Source: Pseudoclavibacter endophyticus (GTDB lineage: Bacteria; Actinomycetota; Actinomycetes; Actinomycetales; Microbacteriaceae). Taken from it: 64,000 nucleotides of DNA. The position numbers and the translations under genes were made by a program. The notes beneath the pieces were generated by a model, which searched no databases, had not been told where the DNA came from, and was given only the letters and a program-made list of their open reading frames with translations. Every line of letters begins with the position of its first letter. The stretch's first letter is position 1. The stretch lies in NCBI RefSeq assembly GCF_008831085.1, contig NZ_WBJY01000001.1:1736001-1800000 (forward strand). The letters are read 5' to 3'. Shown here one piece after another: positions 18,813 to 26,996 of this stretch.

Positions 18813-18855
18813 CGGCAGCAGCCCCGGCCGAGCGACTCGGACGGGGCTGCTGCCG
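18813..18855. terminator. Bidirectional terminator between pyk and the siderophore permease gene
   Basis: A perfect 14-bp inverted repeat (CGGCAGCAGCCCCG / CGGGGCTGCTGCCG) with a 15-nt loop sits in the gap between two convergent genes and ends directly at the stop codon of the minus-strand gene. It can terminate both transcripts. Confidence 0.85.
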
Positions 18856-19974
18856 TCAGAGTCTGCCGCGCTTGAGGATGACCACCAGGAACGCGAGGCC
18901 GCCGACGAGCTCGATGATGATGCCGACGACGCCCTGCGCGTAGAACACGTGGTTCATGATGAAGTAGGCGCCGGTGAGCACGACGAAGCCCGTGAGCGCC
19001 GCCATGGGAAACACGTAGCGATGGTCATAGGTCGGCGCGAGCTGATAGGCGAGGGTCGCTACGAGGAATCCCAGGAACGTGAGCGGGCCGACGAGCGAGG
19101 TCGAGACGGCCATGAGCGCCGAGATCAGCGTGAGGTTGATGATGAGCTCTCGCTTGTGCGAGATGCCCAGGTTCACCGCGATGTCGCGACCGAGTGCGAT
19201 CGCGTTGAGGCGGCGTGAGCGAAGCACGAGCAGCGCCGCGGCAACGACGACGATCGGGATCGCGACGGGAAACGTCGACGGATCGGCGTTGTTGACCGAA
19301 CCGAACATCCTGGCCGTCAGCAGGTCGAAGTCGCTCGGCGTGAGCAGTCGCTGCATGAACGTGGACACGGAACCGAGCCCGCCACCGATGATGATGCCGA
19401 CGAGCAGCATGATCTGGAGGTTGGCGAACCGGCCGCTGAGCAGCCACGTGTAGAGCAGCAGTGCCAGCGCCATCATGAGCGCGACCTGCAGCGAGAACTG
19501 CCAGAGCCCGCGGAATCCAATGAGGGCCGTCGCGCCGAAGAAGAACAGGGTCCCGGTCTGGATCACCATGTACAGCGATTCGAACCCCATGATCGATGGG
19601 GTCAGGATGCGGTTATTGGTGACGGTTTGGAACGCGACGGTCGCGAGTCCCTGGCAGATCGCGACGACGAGCATCACGAACACGCTCGTCGCCCGTCGCT
19701 CCGCGATGAGCCAGAACGCCGGGTCGTCGACGGGCATGGGATTCCCGTACCAGAGCAGAGCTCCGGCGAAGAACAGGGCGGCGAGGGCGAGGGCGCCGAA
19801 CGCGAACCAGTACCGTCGGCGGTGCTTCGGCGTCGCGAAGGGCCCGCTGCCGCGCCCTGCCGGCGCGGGCACCCTTGTAATGGCCCGGCTGCGTGGCTGC
19901 GCGCCGGTCGGGCCTGTTGCTGACGGCGGCCCCTCGTTGTTGTTGGCGGGCGTACGGACGGGCGGCTCAGCCAT
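18856..19974 (-). CDS. FecCD-family iron-siderophore ABC permease (second)
   Basis: Membrane subunit of a ferric-siderophore importer. 372 residues: a Pro/Arg-rich cytoplasmic N-terminus of about 50 residues, then about nine helices. Family features are the first helix YWFAFGALALAALFFAGALLW, GLATVAFQTVTNNRILTPSIMGFESLY (the permease 'NPLA..LG' region in its YclO/VctG-like form), the ATPase-contacting loop with AIALGRDIAVNLGI, and VGPLTFLGFLVATLAYQLAP. It overlaps the upstream permease gene by 8 bp and is the last gene of the minus-strand iron operon. By similarity the set is closest to petrobactin/vibriobactin-type importers; the ligand is not determined by sequence. Confidence 0.9.
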   Translation of the reverse strand: MAEPPVRTPANNNEGPPSATGPTGAQPRSRAITRVPAPAGRGSGPFATPKHRRRYWFAFGALALAALFFAGALLWYGNPMPVDDPAFWLIAERRATSVFVMLVVAICQGLATVAFQTVTNNRILTPSIMGFESLYMVIQTGTLFFFGATALIGFRGLWQFSLQVALMMALALLLYTWLLSGRFANLQIMLLVGIIIGGGLGSVSTFMQRLLTPSDFDLLTARMFGSVNNADPSTFPVAIPIVVVAAALLVLRSRRLNAIALGRDIAVNLGISHKRELIINLTLISALMAVSTSLVGPLTFLGFLVATLAYQLAPTYDHRYVFPMAALTGFVVLTGAYFIMNHVFYAQGVVGIIIELVGGLAFLVVILKRGRL

Positions 19975-20962
19975 AGCGTCGCTTTCGCAGCAGCAGGACG
20001 ATGAACACGGCGGCGCCGAGCACGCCCAGGATGAGTGACACCGGCACTTCGAACGGCATGATGATGACGCGGCCGAGCAGGTCGCAGGCGGTCACGATCG
20101 CGATGCCGAGCAGGCACACCCATGGCAGGTTGCTGCGGAGATTGTCGCCGCGGAACATCGAGACGACGTTCGGCACGATGAGCCCGAGGAAGGGCAGGTT
20201 GCCGACGACGACCGTCACGACGCCGGTCGCGATGGCCACGAGCCCCGTTCCAATGAGCATGATGCGGCGGTAGTTCAGGCCGACGTTGGTCGCGACGTCC
20301 TCACCGAGGCCGGCCACGGTCAGGCGGTCGGCGAGTACGAAGACGGCGACCGCGACGACCGCGACCACCCAGAGCACCTCGTACTGGCCCTTGATGACGG
20401 AGGTGAAGCTGCCGGCGAACCACACGCCGAGGTTCTGCAGCATGTCGGTCTGCAGGGCGAAGAACGTGGAGATGGAACTCACGACCGCGCCGAGCATGAT
20501 CCCGACGATCGGCACGATGAGTGACGAGCGCACCGACACGCGACGGAGGAACGCGAAGAACACCATCGTGCCGAAGAACGCGGCGACGACCGCGCACGCC
20601 ATCTTGACGAGGATGCTCGAGGAAGGAAAGAGCACGAGAGCGGCGAGGAGGCCGAGTCCTGCCCACTCGGTCGTGCCGGTCGTACTCGGCTCGACGAAGC
20701 GGTTCTGCGTGAGCAGCTGCATCACGAGGCCGGACATCGCCATGGCGGCGCCCGCGAGCACGAGGGCGATGGTGCGCGGAACGCGCGTGATGCCGAACAT
20801 CTCGGCCCCGTCGTCGGCGCCAGCGATGTCGTAGACGCCCGTGACGAGTGAGAGGGCGAGGAGGCCGGCGACGCCGAGGACGGCAAGCAGCAGCGTCCAG
20901 TCGAAGCGCCGCGGCGGCGCGGTCTGGCTCCGGCTGCGGCTGCGGTCGGCGGTCGTGGTCAT
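19967..20962 (-). CDS. FecCD-family iron-siderophore ABC permease (first)
   Basis: Partner membrane subunit of the same importer, 331 residues from ATG 20962 (MTTTADRSRSR), which is preceded by a GAGGG ribosome-binding site; in-frame codons up to 21076 would add a Gly/Arg-rich stretch unlike the family. About nine hydrophobic helices. Typical FecCD segments are TRVPRTIALVLAGAAMAMSGLVMQLLTQNRFVEP (split here across helices 2 and 3), the ATPase loop GEDVATNVGLNYRR and GNLPFLGLIVPNVVSMF. It lies 133 bp after the binding-protein gene and probably shares its iron-controlled promoter. Confidence 0.92.
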   Translation of the reverse strand: MTTTADRSRSRSQTAPPRRFDWTLLLAVLGVAGLLALSLVTGVYDIAGADDGAEMFGITRVPRTIALVLAGAAMAMSGLVMQLLTQNRFVEPSTTGTTEWAGLGLLAALVLFPSSSILVKMACAVVAAFFGTMVFFAFLRRVSVRSSLIVPIVGIMLGAVVSSISTFFALQTDMLQNLGVWFAGSFTSVIKGQYEVLWVVAVVAVAVFVLADRLTVAGLGEDVATNVGLNYRRIMLIGTGLVAIATGVVTVVVGNLPFLGLIVPNVVSMFRGDNLRSNLPWVCLLGIAIVTACDLLGRVIIMPFEVPVSLILGVLGAAVFIVLLLRKRRYG

Positions 20963-21095
20963 GAGTCCCTCGGATGCGGTGGAACGGGCGCCTGCGGTCG
21001 CGGCCTTCACGGCCGCCTCGGCGCCATCGTGGCCGGAGCCGATCCGGCCCCGGCCACGAACGTCGCGCGTGAACACGCGCGCGGTCGCGAATCGA

Positions 21096-22085
21096 CTACG
21101 CGGCGGCCTCGAAGGCGTCAGCGAGCTGGTTGAAGTACTCGGTGTACGTCTGCATTCCCTCGTTCGTGTACGTGTCCTGCGGCATGACCACCACGTGCCC
21201 CTCCTGCACCGCCGTCACGTTCTGCAGCGCGGGAGAGCCGGCGATGAGATCGCCACCTGGCGTGTACTCGGCGTCGTCCGGGGTTATGGCACCGTCGCGG
21301 TCCATCACCAGAATCCAGTCTGGGTTCGACTGGGCGATCGCCTCGACCGAGATGTCGTCACCCATGTGGTTGTCGGACGCATCGTCGACCTCGAGCGACG
21401 GCGTGAAGCCGAAGATGTCGAACAGCGGGCCGATGGTGCGGCCGACGCTCGGTGCGAGGTAGCCGATTTCCCCGCCGGACGTGCTGACGCCCATGACCGT
21501 CGCATCCGCGGGATACGACGCCTTCACGCGCTCGATCGCCGCGTCGAAGTCGGCGATCATCTGCTCGGCCTCCGGCTGCTTGCCGAAGATCTCGCCGAGC
21601 ACCTCGATCTGGCGGCGCAGCTCGGCGTCGAACGGCTCGCCGTCGCGCGGCTCGAGGTTGATGATCGTGGCATCGGGGACGAGTTTCGCGATGTCCTCGT
21701 CGTACTGCGAGAAACGCTGGCCGCTGATGATGACGTCCGGCTGCGCGGCGACGATCACTTCGAGATCCGGCTCATTATGCGTGCCGACGTCGACGACCTC
21801 GGGGTCGTTGACGTAGCCGATCGTGTCCGGCATGAGCGAAACGGCCGCCGCGGACAGTTCGACGCCCCAATCGGAGAGCAGCTCGAAGGTACGGTTGTCG
21901 AGGGCGACGACCGACTGCGGAGGCGAGGGCACTTCGTGCGTGCCGCTGTTGTCTTCGACCGTGACCGTGCCGACCGCGTCGGCGCCGCCGTCGTCGGCTG
22001 TCGCACCGCCGCCGGGCGCGCAGCCCGTGAGGGCGACGGCGACGACACCGGCGAGAGCGAGAAAGCGTGTGGATGTGTTCCGCAA
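21096..22085 (-). CDS. Siderophore-binding lipoprotein
   Basis: Extracytoplasmic ligand-binding component of the iron importer. 329 residues. A lipoprotein signal peptide ends in the lipobox LTGC (Cys22), followed by a Gly/Ala/Asp linker and a FepB/YclQ-like type III binding fold: VTVEDNSGTHEVPSPPQSVVALD, PEVVDVGTHNEPDLEVIVAAQPDVIISG, and SNPDWILVMDRD. The start codon is TTG at 22085 with GGAGA just upstream; no ATG or GTG fits the signal peptide. An IdeR/DtxR-type box lies 49 bp upstream, so iron-replete repression is expected. Confidence 0.93.
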   Translation of the reverse strand: MRNTSTRFLALAGVVAVALTGCAPGGGATADDGGADAVGTVTVEDNSGTHEVPSPPQSVVALDNRTFELLSDWGVELSAAAVSLMPDTIGYVNDPEVVDVGTHNEPDLEVIVAAQPDVIISGQRFSQYDEDIAKLVPDATIINLEPRDGEPFDAELRRQIEVLGEIFGKQPEAEQMIADFDAAIERVKASYPADATVMGVSTSGGEIGYLAPSVGRTIGPLFDIFGFTPSLEVDDASDNHMGDDISVEAIAQSNPDWILVMDRDGAITPDDAEYTPGGDLIAGSPALQNVTAVQEGHVVVMPQDTYTNEGMQTYTEYFNQLADAFEAAA

Positions 22086-22133
22086 GGAGATCTCCGAGGG
22101 TCAGCGGCCAGCGAGGCCGGATTCAGGGGTGAC

Positions 22134-22152
22134 GCAGGTTAGGCTAACCTAA
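22134..22152. promoter_or_regulatory. IdeR/DtxR iron-box operator between divergent siderophore genes
   Basis: GCAGGTTAGGCTAACCTAA matches the IdeR/DtxR consensus TTAGGTTAGGCTAACCTAA at 17 of 19 positions and contains the palindrome AGGTTAG-G-CTAACCT centred on 22143. It sits between the TTG of the binding lipoprotein (minus) and the GTG of the ATPase (plus), so one site can repress both arms of the importer when iron is plentiful. Confidence 0.9.
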
Positions 22153-22179
22153 CAGTGGTCGGCCGGCAACGCGGCGGCA

Positions 22180-22220
22180 CGCCCGAACAGCCCTGAAGGC
22201 TCGCCCGAACAGCCCTGAAG
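22180..22220 (+). repeat. 19-bp direct repeat in the ATPase gene leader
   Basis: CGCCCGAACAGCCCTGAAG occurs at 22180-22198 and again, perfectly, at 22202-22220 (period 22 bp). It lies between the IdeR box and the GTG of the ATPase gene, in the presumed 5' leader. It may be a recent duplication or a binding site for a second regulator. Confidence 0.9.
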
Positions 22221-22237
22221 ACGAGGAGCACGGCACG

Positions 22238-23155
22238 GTGATCACCCTTGACTCCGTCACGAAATCATACGGCGAGACCGTCGTGGTCGACGACATCAAC
22301 CTCCGCATCCCTTCCGGGGGAATCACCTCGATCATCGGCCCGAACGGGGCCGGCAAGTCGACGCTCCTGGCCCTCATGAGTCGCCTCGAGCCCATGGGAG
22401 CCGGCGTCATCACCGTCGACGGGCTCGATGTCACGACGACGAAGTCGACGCTGCTCGCCACCCGTCTCGCGATCCTGAGGCAGGAGAACCACCTGTCCGT
22501 GCGCCTGAGCGTGCGCGACCTCGTCTCCTTCGGCCGCTTCCCGCACTCGAAGGGCCGCCTGACGGCCGACGACCACCGGCACATCGACGACGCACTCGCG
22601 TTCCTCGGCCTGACCGACCTCGCTGACCGATACATCGATGAACTCTCCGGCGGGCAGCGCCAGCGCGCCTACGTCGCCATGGTGATCTGCCAGGACACCG
22701 ACTACGTGCTCCTCGACGAGCCGCTCAACAACCTCGACATGCGGCACGCGGTGAACATGATGCAGCATCTCCGGCGCATCGCAACCGATCTCGGTAAGAC
22801 CATCGTCATCGTCATCCACGACATCAATTTCGCCTCCGTGTACTCCGATGAGATCATCGCCATGCGCGACGGCGAGGTCGTGCTGCAGGGCACGCCGAAG
22901 ACCGTCATGCAGACGTCTCGGCTCGCCGAGATCTATGACATGCACATTCCGATCCACGAGATCGAGGGGCGACCGCTCGGCATCTACTTCTGGTCGCCCG
23001 AGCTGCCGCCTCCGCCGAACCGGGGCGGGGCGGGGCGGGCGGCCGCACCCGCGCCTGCGGCGCGGACGACGCGCCCGGCGGTCACGCGGGCCTCCGACCC
23101 CGATGCGCCCGCGGTACCCGCCGCACCGGCCGGCGCGCTCCCTGCCACACGCTGA
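22238..23155 (+). CDS. Iron-siderophore ABC transporter ATP-binding protein
   Basis: Cytoplasmic ATPase of the importer. 305 residues from GTG 22238, preceded by GACGAGGAGCACG. Walker A is GPNGAGKST (residues 34-42), Q-loop LRQENH, signature LSGGQRQRAY (about 136-145), Walker B YVLLDEPL, and the switch histidine IVIVIHDI. Similar to YclP/FepC-type ATPases. The last 50 residues are an Ala/Pro/Arg-rich tail after the ABC fold (about residue 255 on). It is transcribed divergently from the lipoprotein and permease genes, across the IdeR box. Confidence 0.94.
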   Translation: MITLDSVTKSYGETVVVDDINLRIPSGGITSIIGPNGAGKSTLLALMSRLEPMGAGVITVDGLDVTTTKSTLLATRLAILRQENHLSVRLSVRDLVSFGRFPHSKGRLTADDHRHIDDALAFLGLTDLADRYIDELSGGQRQRAYVAMVICQDTDYVLLDEPLNNLDMRHAVNMMQHLRRIATDLGKTIVIVIHDINFASVYSDEIIAMRDGEVVLQGTPKTVMQTSRLAEIYDMHIPIHEIEGRPLGIYFWSPELPPPPNRGGAGRAAAPAPAARTTRPAVTRASDPDAPAVPAAPAGALPATR

Positions 23156-23189
23156 GGGCGTCGGCGCGGTCTCCCGCCCGTGACGCGCG

Positions 23190-25934
23190 TCAGCCGGTCG
23201 GCTCCGGCATGATGCGGTAGCCCTGGCGAGCGTCATAGCCGTGGATCTCGCGGGTGTCGAGCACGGCCATGAAGGCGAGCACGTCCGGCGTGATGACCTG
23301 TCCGGGTACGAGCACGGGGAACCCCGGGGGATACGGCGTGACGAATCCCGCCGATACCGGGCGCTCGCCCGCGGCGACCCGCCTGCGGAGCTCCTCGCCG
23401 GGCACGAGCTCGACCTGGCCGCCGCGCAGTCCCGCGTAGTAGGCGGTGCGGATGTCACCGTCGGGCAGTCCGTCGGCCGCGCGATACCCGCCCGCGAACT
23501 CGCTGAAATCAGGGAGCGGGGGGAGTGAGCGGTCGGCCGGCTCCGCCGCCGACGTCGGCGGAACCTCGTCGTCCTGGAACTGCTCGGCCAGCTTGACGAG
23601 CACCTCGATGAGGTAGGCGACGGCGCTTCGCGACGTGCCGATATTGGTCATGAACAGCACCGTGTTCTGGCTCGTCTTATTGACCTGGATGCCGTAGCGA
23701 TCCATGAGGTACTCGTGCTTGAAGGTGTCGCCGTCGACGCCGGTTCGCGTGATCTCGACCGTGATGCGGCTCGGGTCGACCACGAACTCGTCACCCGCCC
23801 ACGCCTCCCACATGGTCGAGAGCCCGTCGCGATGGGGCATCGGGCGCTTCGAACTGCGGTACTCGGCGGGCACGAGGTCGTGGGTCGTGAGCACCCGGAA
23901 GGTCTTCTTGAGGAGGGGATGCCTCGCGACGGCGTGCGCGACGCTCGTGGCCAGGTCGAGCTGACGCTGCACGAGTTCGAAGCCCTCCAGCTCGACCTGA
24001 CGGCGGCCGATGTCGAGCGAGGCGAGGATCTGGTAGTTCGGCGACGTCGACGTGTGCGTCATATAGGCCTCGTGGAAGGCCTCCTCCGCCTCGGTGCGCC
24101 ACACTTGATCGCGCACGTGGATCATCGACCCCTGTCGCAGCGCCGTGAGCGTCTTGTGCGTCGACTGCGTCGCGTAGACGCGGAGCGTCGCGTCGGGCGG
24201 CACCAGCAGCTGCTCGCCGAGCCACACGTCGTCTGGGACGGGCTCGCCGGTCTCCGCATCGAAGAGCCGGGCGCGCTGCTTCGCGTAGGCATCGGCGTGC
24301 TCGGCGCTCCGTTTCAGCGCCTCGAGCTGCTTCGCGGCTGACATTGCGGTGCGCCGGCGGGTCACGGGATGGAAGGCCGCGAACGCGAACCATGCCTCAT
24401 CCCACAGGAAGACGAGGTCGGGCTTGATTGCGAGACACTCGGCCATGACGCGCTCCGGGTCGTAGACGATGCCGTCGAACGTGCAGTTCGTCAGGGTGAC
24501 CATGCGCACCTCGTCGAGCCGGCCGGCCGCACGATAGTCGAGCAGCAGCTGCTTGATGCGATTGACGGGGACCGCGCCGTAGAAGGCGTAGTCGTTGAGG
24601 GGATAGGCGTCGAGGTAGGCGACCCGTGCGCCCGACAACATGAGGGCATGGTGGTGTGACTTGTGGCAGTTGCGGTCGACGATGACGATGTCGCCCGGGG
24701 CCGTGACGGCCTGGTGCACGATCTTGTTCGCCGTCGAGGTGCCGTTCGTCACGAACCAGGTCGTGTCGCTGTGAAAGGCGCGCGCCGCGAGTTCCTGCGC
24801 CTTCTTGAGCGTGTGCACGGGCGCCAGCAGCGAGTCAAGGCCGCCTGACGTCGCGCTCGTCTCGGCGAGCAGCAGGTTGAGGCCGTAGAAGTCGGCCATG
24901 TCGCGGATCCACTTCGAGCCGACGACCGAGCCGCCGCGCGAGACGGGCAGCGCGTGGAACACGCCGGCCGGACGGCGCGCGTGCTCCTGGATCGCTGTGA
25001 AGAATGGCGCGTCGTAGACATGCGAGATGCGGCGCAGGAAGGAGAGGTGCATCTCGAAGCGGTCTTCGCGCCGGAACACCCGACGGAACCGACGCGAGAG
25101 CGCCCCGGCGAGGTCCTCGATGTGCGCGCCCGCCACGAGGTAGAGGTCGAGCTCGGGCCGGATGCCGCGCAGCGTATCCGCGAGCGACACGATGCGCTGG
25201 ATCGAGGCGAGTTGCGTCGACGTGCCCCGGGACGAGCGCCCCTTCCCCGTTCCGCCGTACTGCTCGTAGGCGAGCGTGATCGTGCGTCTGAGGTCCCGGC
25301 TGAGCGCCTGCGTTGACCGGCCGGTGAAGCCCGGCCTGATGACGCACACCTGCAGATTGGGGTTCGTGAGCGCGGCGGCGATCGCATCTTCGACGCTCGG
25401 CACGATGACGAGGTCGTAGATGAAGTCGTCGGCCTCGGCGCGCATCCGGAGCATCTCGATTTTCAGATTGTCGCGATCGGCAGGGCTCATCTCGTCGACG
25501 ACGAGCACCTCGAAACGCGGGCGTGCATCGGCCGATGCGTCGATGCCTTCGTCGGCGAGCTTCGCCGCCTGCTCGCTCTCGCCTGGACGCTCCGGGGCAT
25601 CGAGCGAGCCGCTCCCACGCATGCGCTGCATGACGGGGCCGATGCGATCGAGCGCGGCCCGGTATTCGCCGGCGTCGATGAGCGAGCGGATGCTCTTGAC
25701 GTACCGCTGCCCGAATCCCGCCCAGTACATCTCGACGGTCTCGAGCGCACGGAGCGAGCGGTGGATCTCACTGAGCCCGGCCGCGTCACTGAGGTCGGTG
25801 TCGCCGCGTGCGAGCAGTCTCACCGCATACCGCACATATTCCCAGGCGTCGAGTCGAAGGCGCCACACGCTCGCCGGCATGCCCGGGTTCGGTTCGAGTT
25901 CGCGCACGACCGGGCCATCGGGAGAGTGCTGCAT
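23190..25934 (-). CDS. Large PLP-dependent Orn/Lys/Arg-type amino acid decarboxylase
   Basis: Fold-type I PLP decarboxylase, expected to convert a basic amino acid into the polyamine or diamine (putrescine, cadaverine or agmatine). 914 residues, longer than the 715-755 of enterobacterial enzymes and close to the mycobacterial Rv2531c-type proteins. The N-terminal part (about 1-330) includes a response-regulator-like wing domain (FEVLVVDEMSPADRD...YDLVIVPSVEDAIAAALT). The catalytic domain has WFVTNGTSTANKIVHQA, the PLP aspartate in FLWDEAWFAF, and the Schiff-base lysine Lys594 in STHKTLTALRQGS; the C-terminal domain has GFVTPYPPGFPVLVPG. Substrate cannot be read from the sequence. An AAGGA ribosome-binding site precedes the ATG, and a 15-bp tandem repeat lies about 40 bp upstream. 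Confidence 0.9.
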   Translation of the reverse strand: MQHSPDGPVVRELEPNPGMPASVWRLRLDAWEYVRYAVRLLARGDTDLSDAAGLSEIHRSLRALETVEMYWAGFGQRYVKSIRSLIDAGEYRAALDRIGPVMQRMRGSGSLDAPERPGESEQAAKLADEGIDASADARPRFEVLVVDEMSPADRDNLKIEMLRMRAEADDFIYDLVIVPSVEDAIAAALTNPNLQVCVIRPGFTGRSTQALSRDLRRTITLAYEQYGGTGKGRSSRGTSTQLASIQRIVSLADTLRGIRPELDLYLVAGAHIEDLAGALSRRFRRVFRREDRFEMHLSFLRRISHVYDAPFFTAIQEHARRPAGVFHALPVSRGGSVVGSKWIRDMADFYGLNLLLAETSATSGGLDSLLAPVHTLKKAQELAARAFHSDTTWFVTNGTSTANKIVHQAVTAPGDIVIVDRNCHKSHHHALMLSGARVAYLDAYPLNDYAFYGAVPVNRIKQLLLDYRAAGRLDEVRMVTLTNCTFDGIVYDPERVMAECLAIKPDLVFLWDEAWFAFAAFHPVTRRRTAMSAAKQLEALKRSAEHADAYAKQRARLFDAETGEPVPDDVWLGEQLLVPPDATLRVYATQSTHKTLTALRQGSMIHVRDQVWRTEAEEAFHEAYMTHTSTSPNYQILASLDIGRRQVELEGFELVQRQLDLATSVAHAVARHPLLKKTFRVLTTHDLVPAEYRSSKRPMPHRDGLSTMWEAWAGDEFVVDPSRITVEITRTGVDGDTFKHEYLMDRYGIQVNKTSQNTVLFMTNIGTSRSAVAYLIEVLVKLAEQFQDDEVPPTSAAEPADRSLPPLPDFSEFAGGYRAADGLPDGDIRTAYYAGLRGGQVELVPGEELRRRVAAGERPVSAGFVTPYPPGFPVLVPGQVITPDVLAFMAVLDTREIHGYDARQGYRIMPEPTG

Positions 25935-25973
25935 GCGGCGTGTCCTTCAACCGTCGTTGGATGCGTCGATCGC

Positions 25974-26003
25974 GCATCGCAGAACGGTGCATCGCAGAAC
26001 CGT
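25974..26003 (+). repeat. Tandem 15-bp repeat upstream of the decarboxylase gene
   Basis: Two adjacent copies, GCATCGCAGAACGGT and GCATCGCAGAACCGT (one mismatch), followed by a degenerate third (GCGTCGCGAGCGCGGT). They lie 40-70 bp upstream of the minus-strand decarboxylase start, where a promoter or operator would be. Confidence 0.85.
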
Positions 26004-26175
26004 GCGTCGCGAGCGCGGTGTCGATCAGCGTAGCCGCACGGAAACGGCCGCGACCCGCCCGGACTCGTCGTGCGCCCGCTCGTGACGACGTGTGACGCGT
26101 CTCAGCGTGGCGGCGCGGGCCGGTGAGGAGCCGTGCAGTAGGAGAAGAAAGGCGGACGACGCAAGCTGCGCGCGG

Positions 26176-26258
26176 TGCCGGCTGTGGGACTCGAACCCAC
26201 ACACCCTCTCGGATAACGCATTTTGAGTGCGTCGCGTCTACCGTTCCGCCAAGCCGGC
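26176..26258 (-). tRNA. tRNA-Leu (anticodon CAA)
   Basis: Read on the minus strand the 83-nt gene folds as a class II tRNA: acceptor stem GCCGGCT/AGCCGGC, anticodon stem ACGCA/TGCGT with loop CTCAAAA (anticodon CAA, decoding UUG), a long variable arm typical of leucine, and T arm GTGGG-TTCGAGT-CCCAC. The discriminator base is A, as in tRNA-Leu. The 3' CCA is not encoded (genomic CCG follows), so it must be added by the CCA-adding enzyme. It is divergent from pdtaR. Confidence 0.95.
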
Positions 26259-26283
26259 TGACCTGAGCGCTGCAACGATACCG

Positions 26284-26289
26284 TAGGCT
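26284..26289 (+). promoter_or_regulatory. -10 hexamer of a likely leaderless pdtaR promoter
   Basis: TAGGCT ends exactly 6 nt before GTG 26296, with no ribosome-binding site between. It lies just outside the 5' end of the divergent tRNA-Leu gene. Confidence 0.5.
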
Positions 26290-26295
26290 CCTCAT

Positions 26296-26961
26296 GTGAC
26301 CGAAGAAGCAAACCAGGCCCCGCGCAGGGTCGTCGTCGCCGAAGATGAATCGCTGATCCGACTCGACATCGTCGAGATCCTCCGCGATAACGGGTTCGAC
26401 GTTGTCGGAGAGGCCGGCGACGGCGAGACCGCCGTCGCGCTCGCGAACGAACTGCGCCCAGACCTCGTGGTGATGGACGTCAAGATGCCCCAGCTCGACG
26501 GCATCTCGGCCGCCGAGCAGCTGGCGAAGAACAACGTCGCGCCCGTCGTGCTGCTGACGGCGTTCAGCCAAAAGGAGCTCGTCGACCGCGCAACTGAGGC
26601 GGGCGCCCTCGCCTACGTCGTCAAGCCGTTCACGCAGAACGATCTGCTCCCAGCCATTGAGATCGCGCTGGCCCGTCACCAGCAGATCCTCGCCCTCGAA
26701 TCCGAGGTCGCCGACCTCGCCGAGCGCTTTGAGACCCGGAAGCAGGTCGACCGCGCGAAGGGGCTGCTCACGGCGAAGATGGGGCTTTCGGAGCCGGAAG
26801 CGTTCCGGTGGATTCAGAAGGCGTCGATGGATCGTCGCCTGACGATGCTCGAGGTCGCCCAGGCCGTCATCTTGCAGCTCGCTCCGCCGAAGAAGGGCAA
26901 GGACGGCGGCAAGGACAACGACGGCGCCGACGGCAACGACGGCGCCAAGGACTCGGCGTAG
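26296..26961 (+). CDS. pdtaR: ANTAR-domain response regulator, PdtaR-like
   Basis: Two-component response regulator that acts by transcription antitermination through RNA binding. 221 residues. The receiver domain (about 12-130) has the acidic pair in VVAEDES, phosphoacceptor Asp61 in LVVMDVKMP, the conserved threonine in VVLLTAF and the lysine in YVVKPF. A coiled linker leads to an ANTAR domain (about 143-200) with RKQVDRAKGLLTAKMGLSEPEAFRWIQ. A Lys/Gly/Asp-rich tail follows. The partner PdtaS-type kinase is not in the window. The start GTG is the probable leaderless one. Confidence 0.94.
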   Translation: MTEEANQAPRRVVVAEDESLIRLDIVEILRDNGFDVVGEAGDGETAVALANELRPDLVVMDVKMPQLDGISAAEQLAKNNVAPVVLLTAFSQKELVDRATEAGALAYVVKPFTQNDLLPAIEIALARHQQILALESEVADLAERFETRKQVDRAKGLLTAKMGLSEPEAFRWIQKASMDRRLTMLEVAQAVILQLAPPKKGKDGGKDNDGADGNDGAKDSA

Positions 26962-26996
26962 CCCGACTCGGCCTCTCCGGTGCCGCGCACCGGCCC

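Noticed and set aside
23190-25934. Decarboxylase as a siderophore biosynthesis gene
   Set aside because: It is convergent with the importer, has no iron box, and no siderophore synthetase is nearby. Kept only as a possibility.
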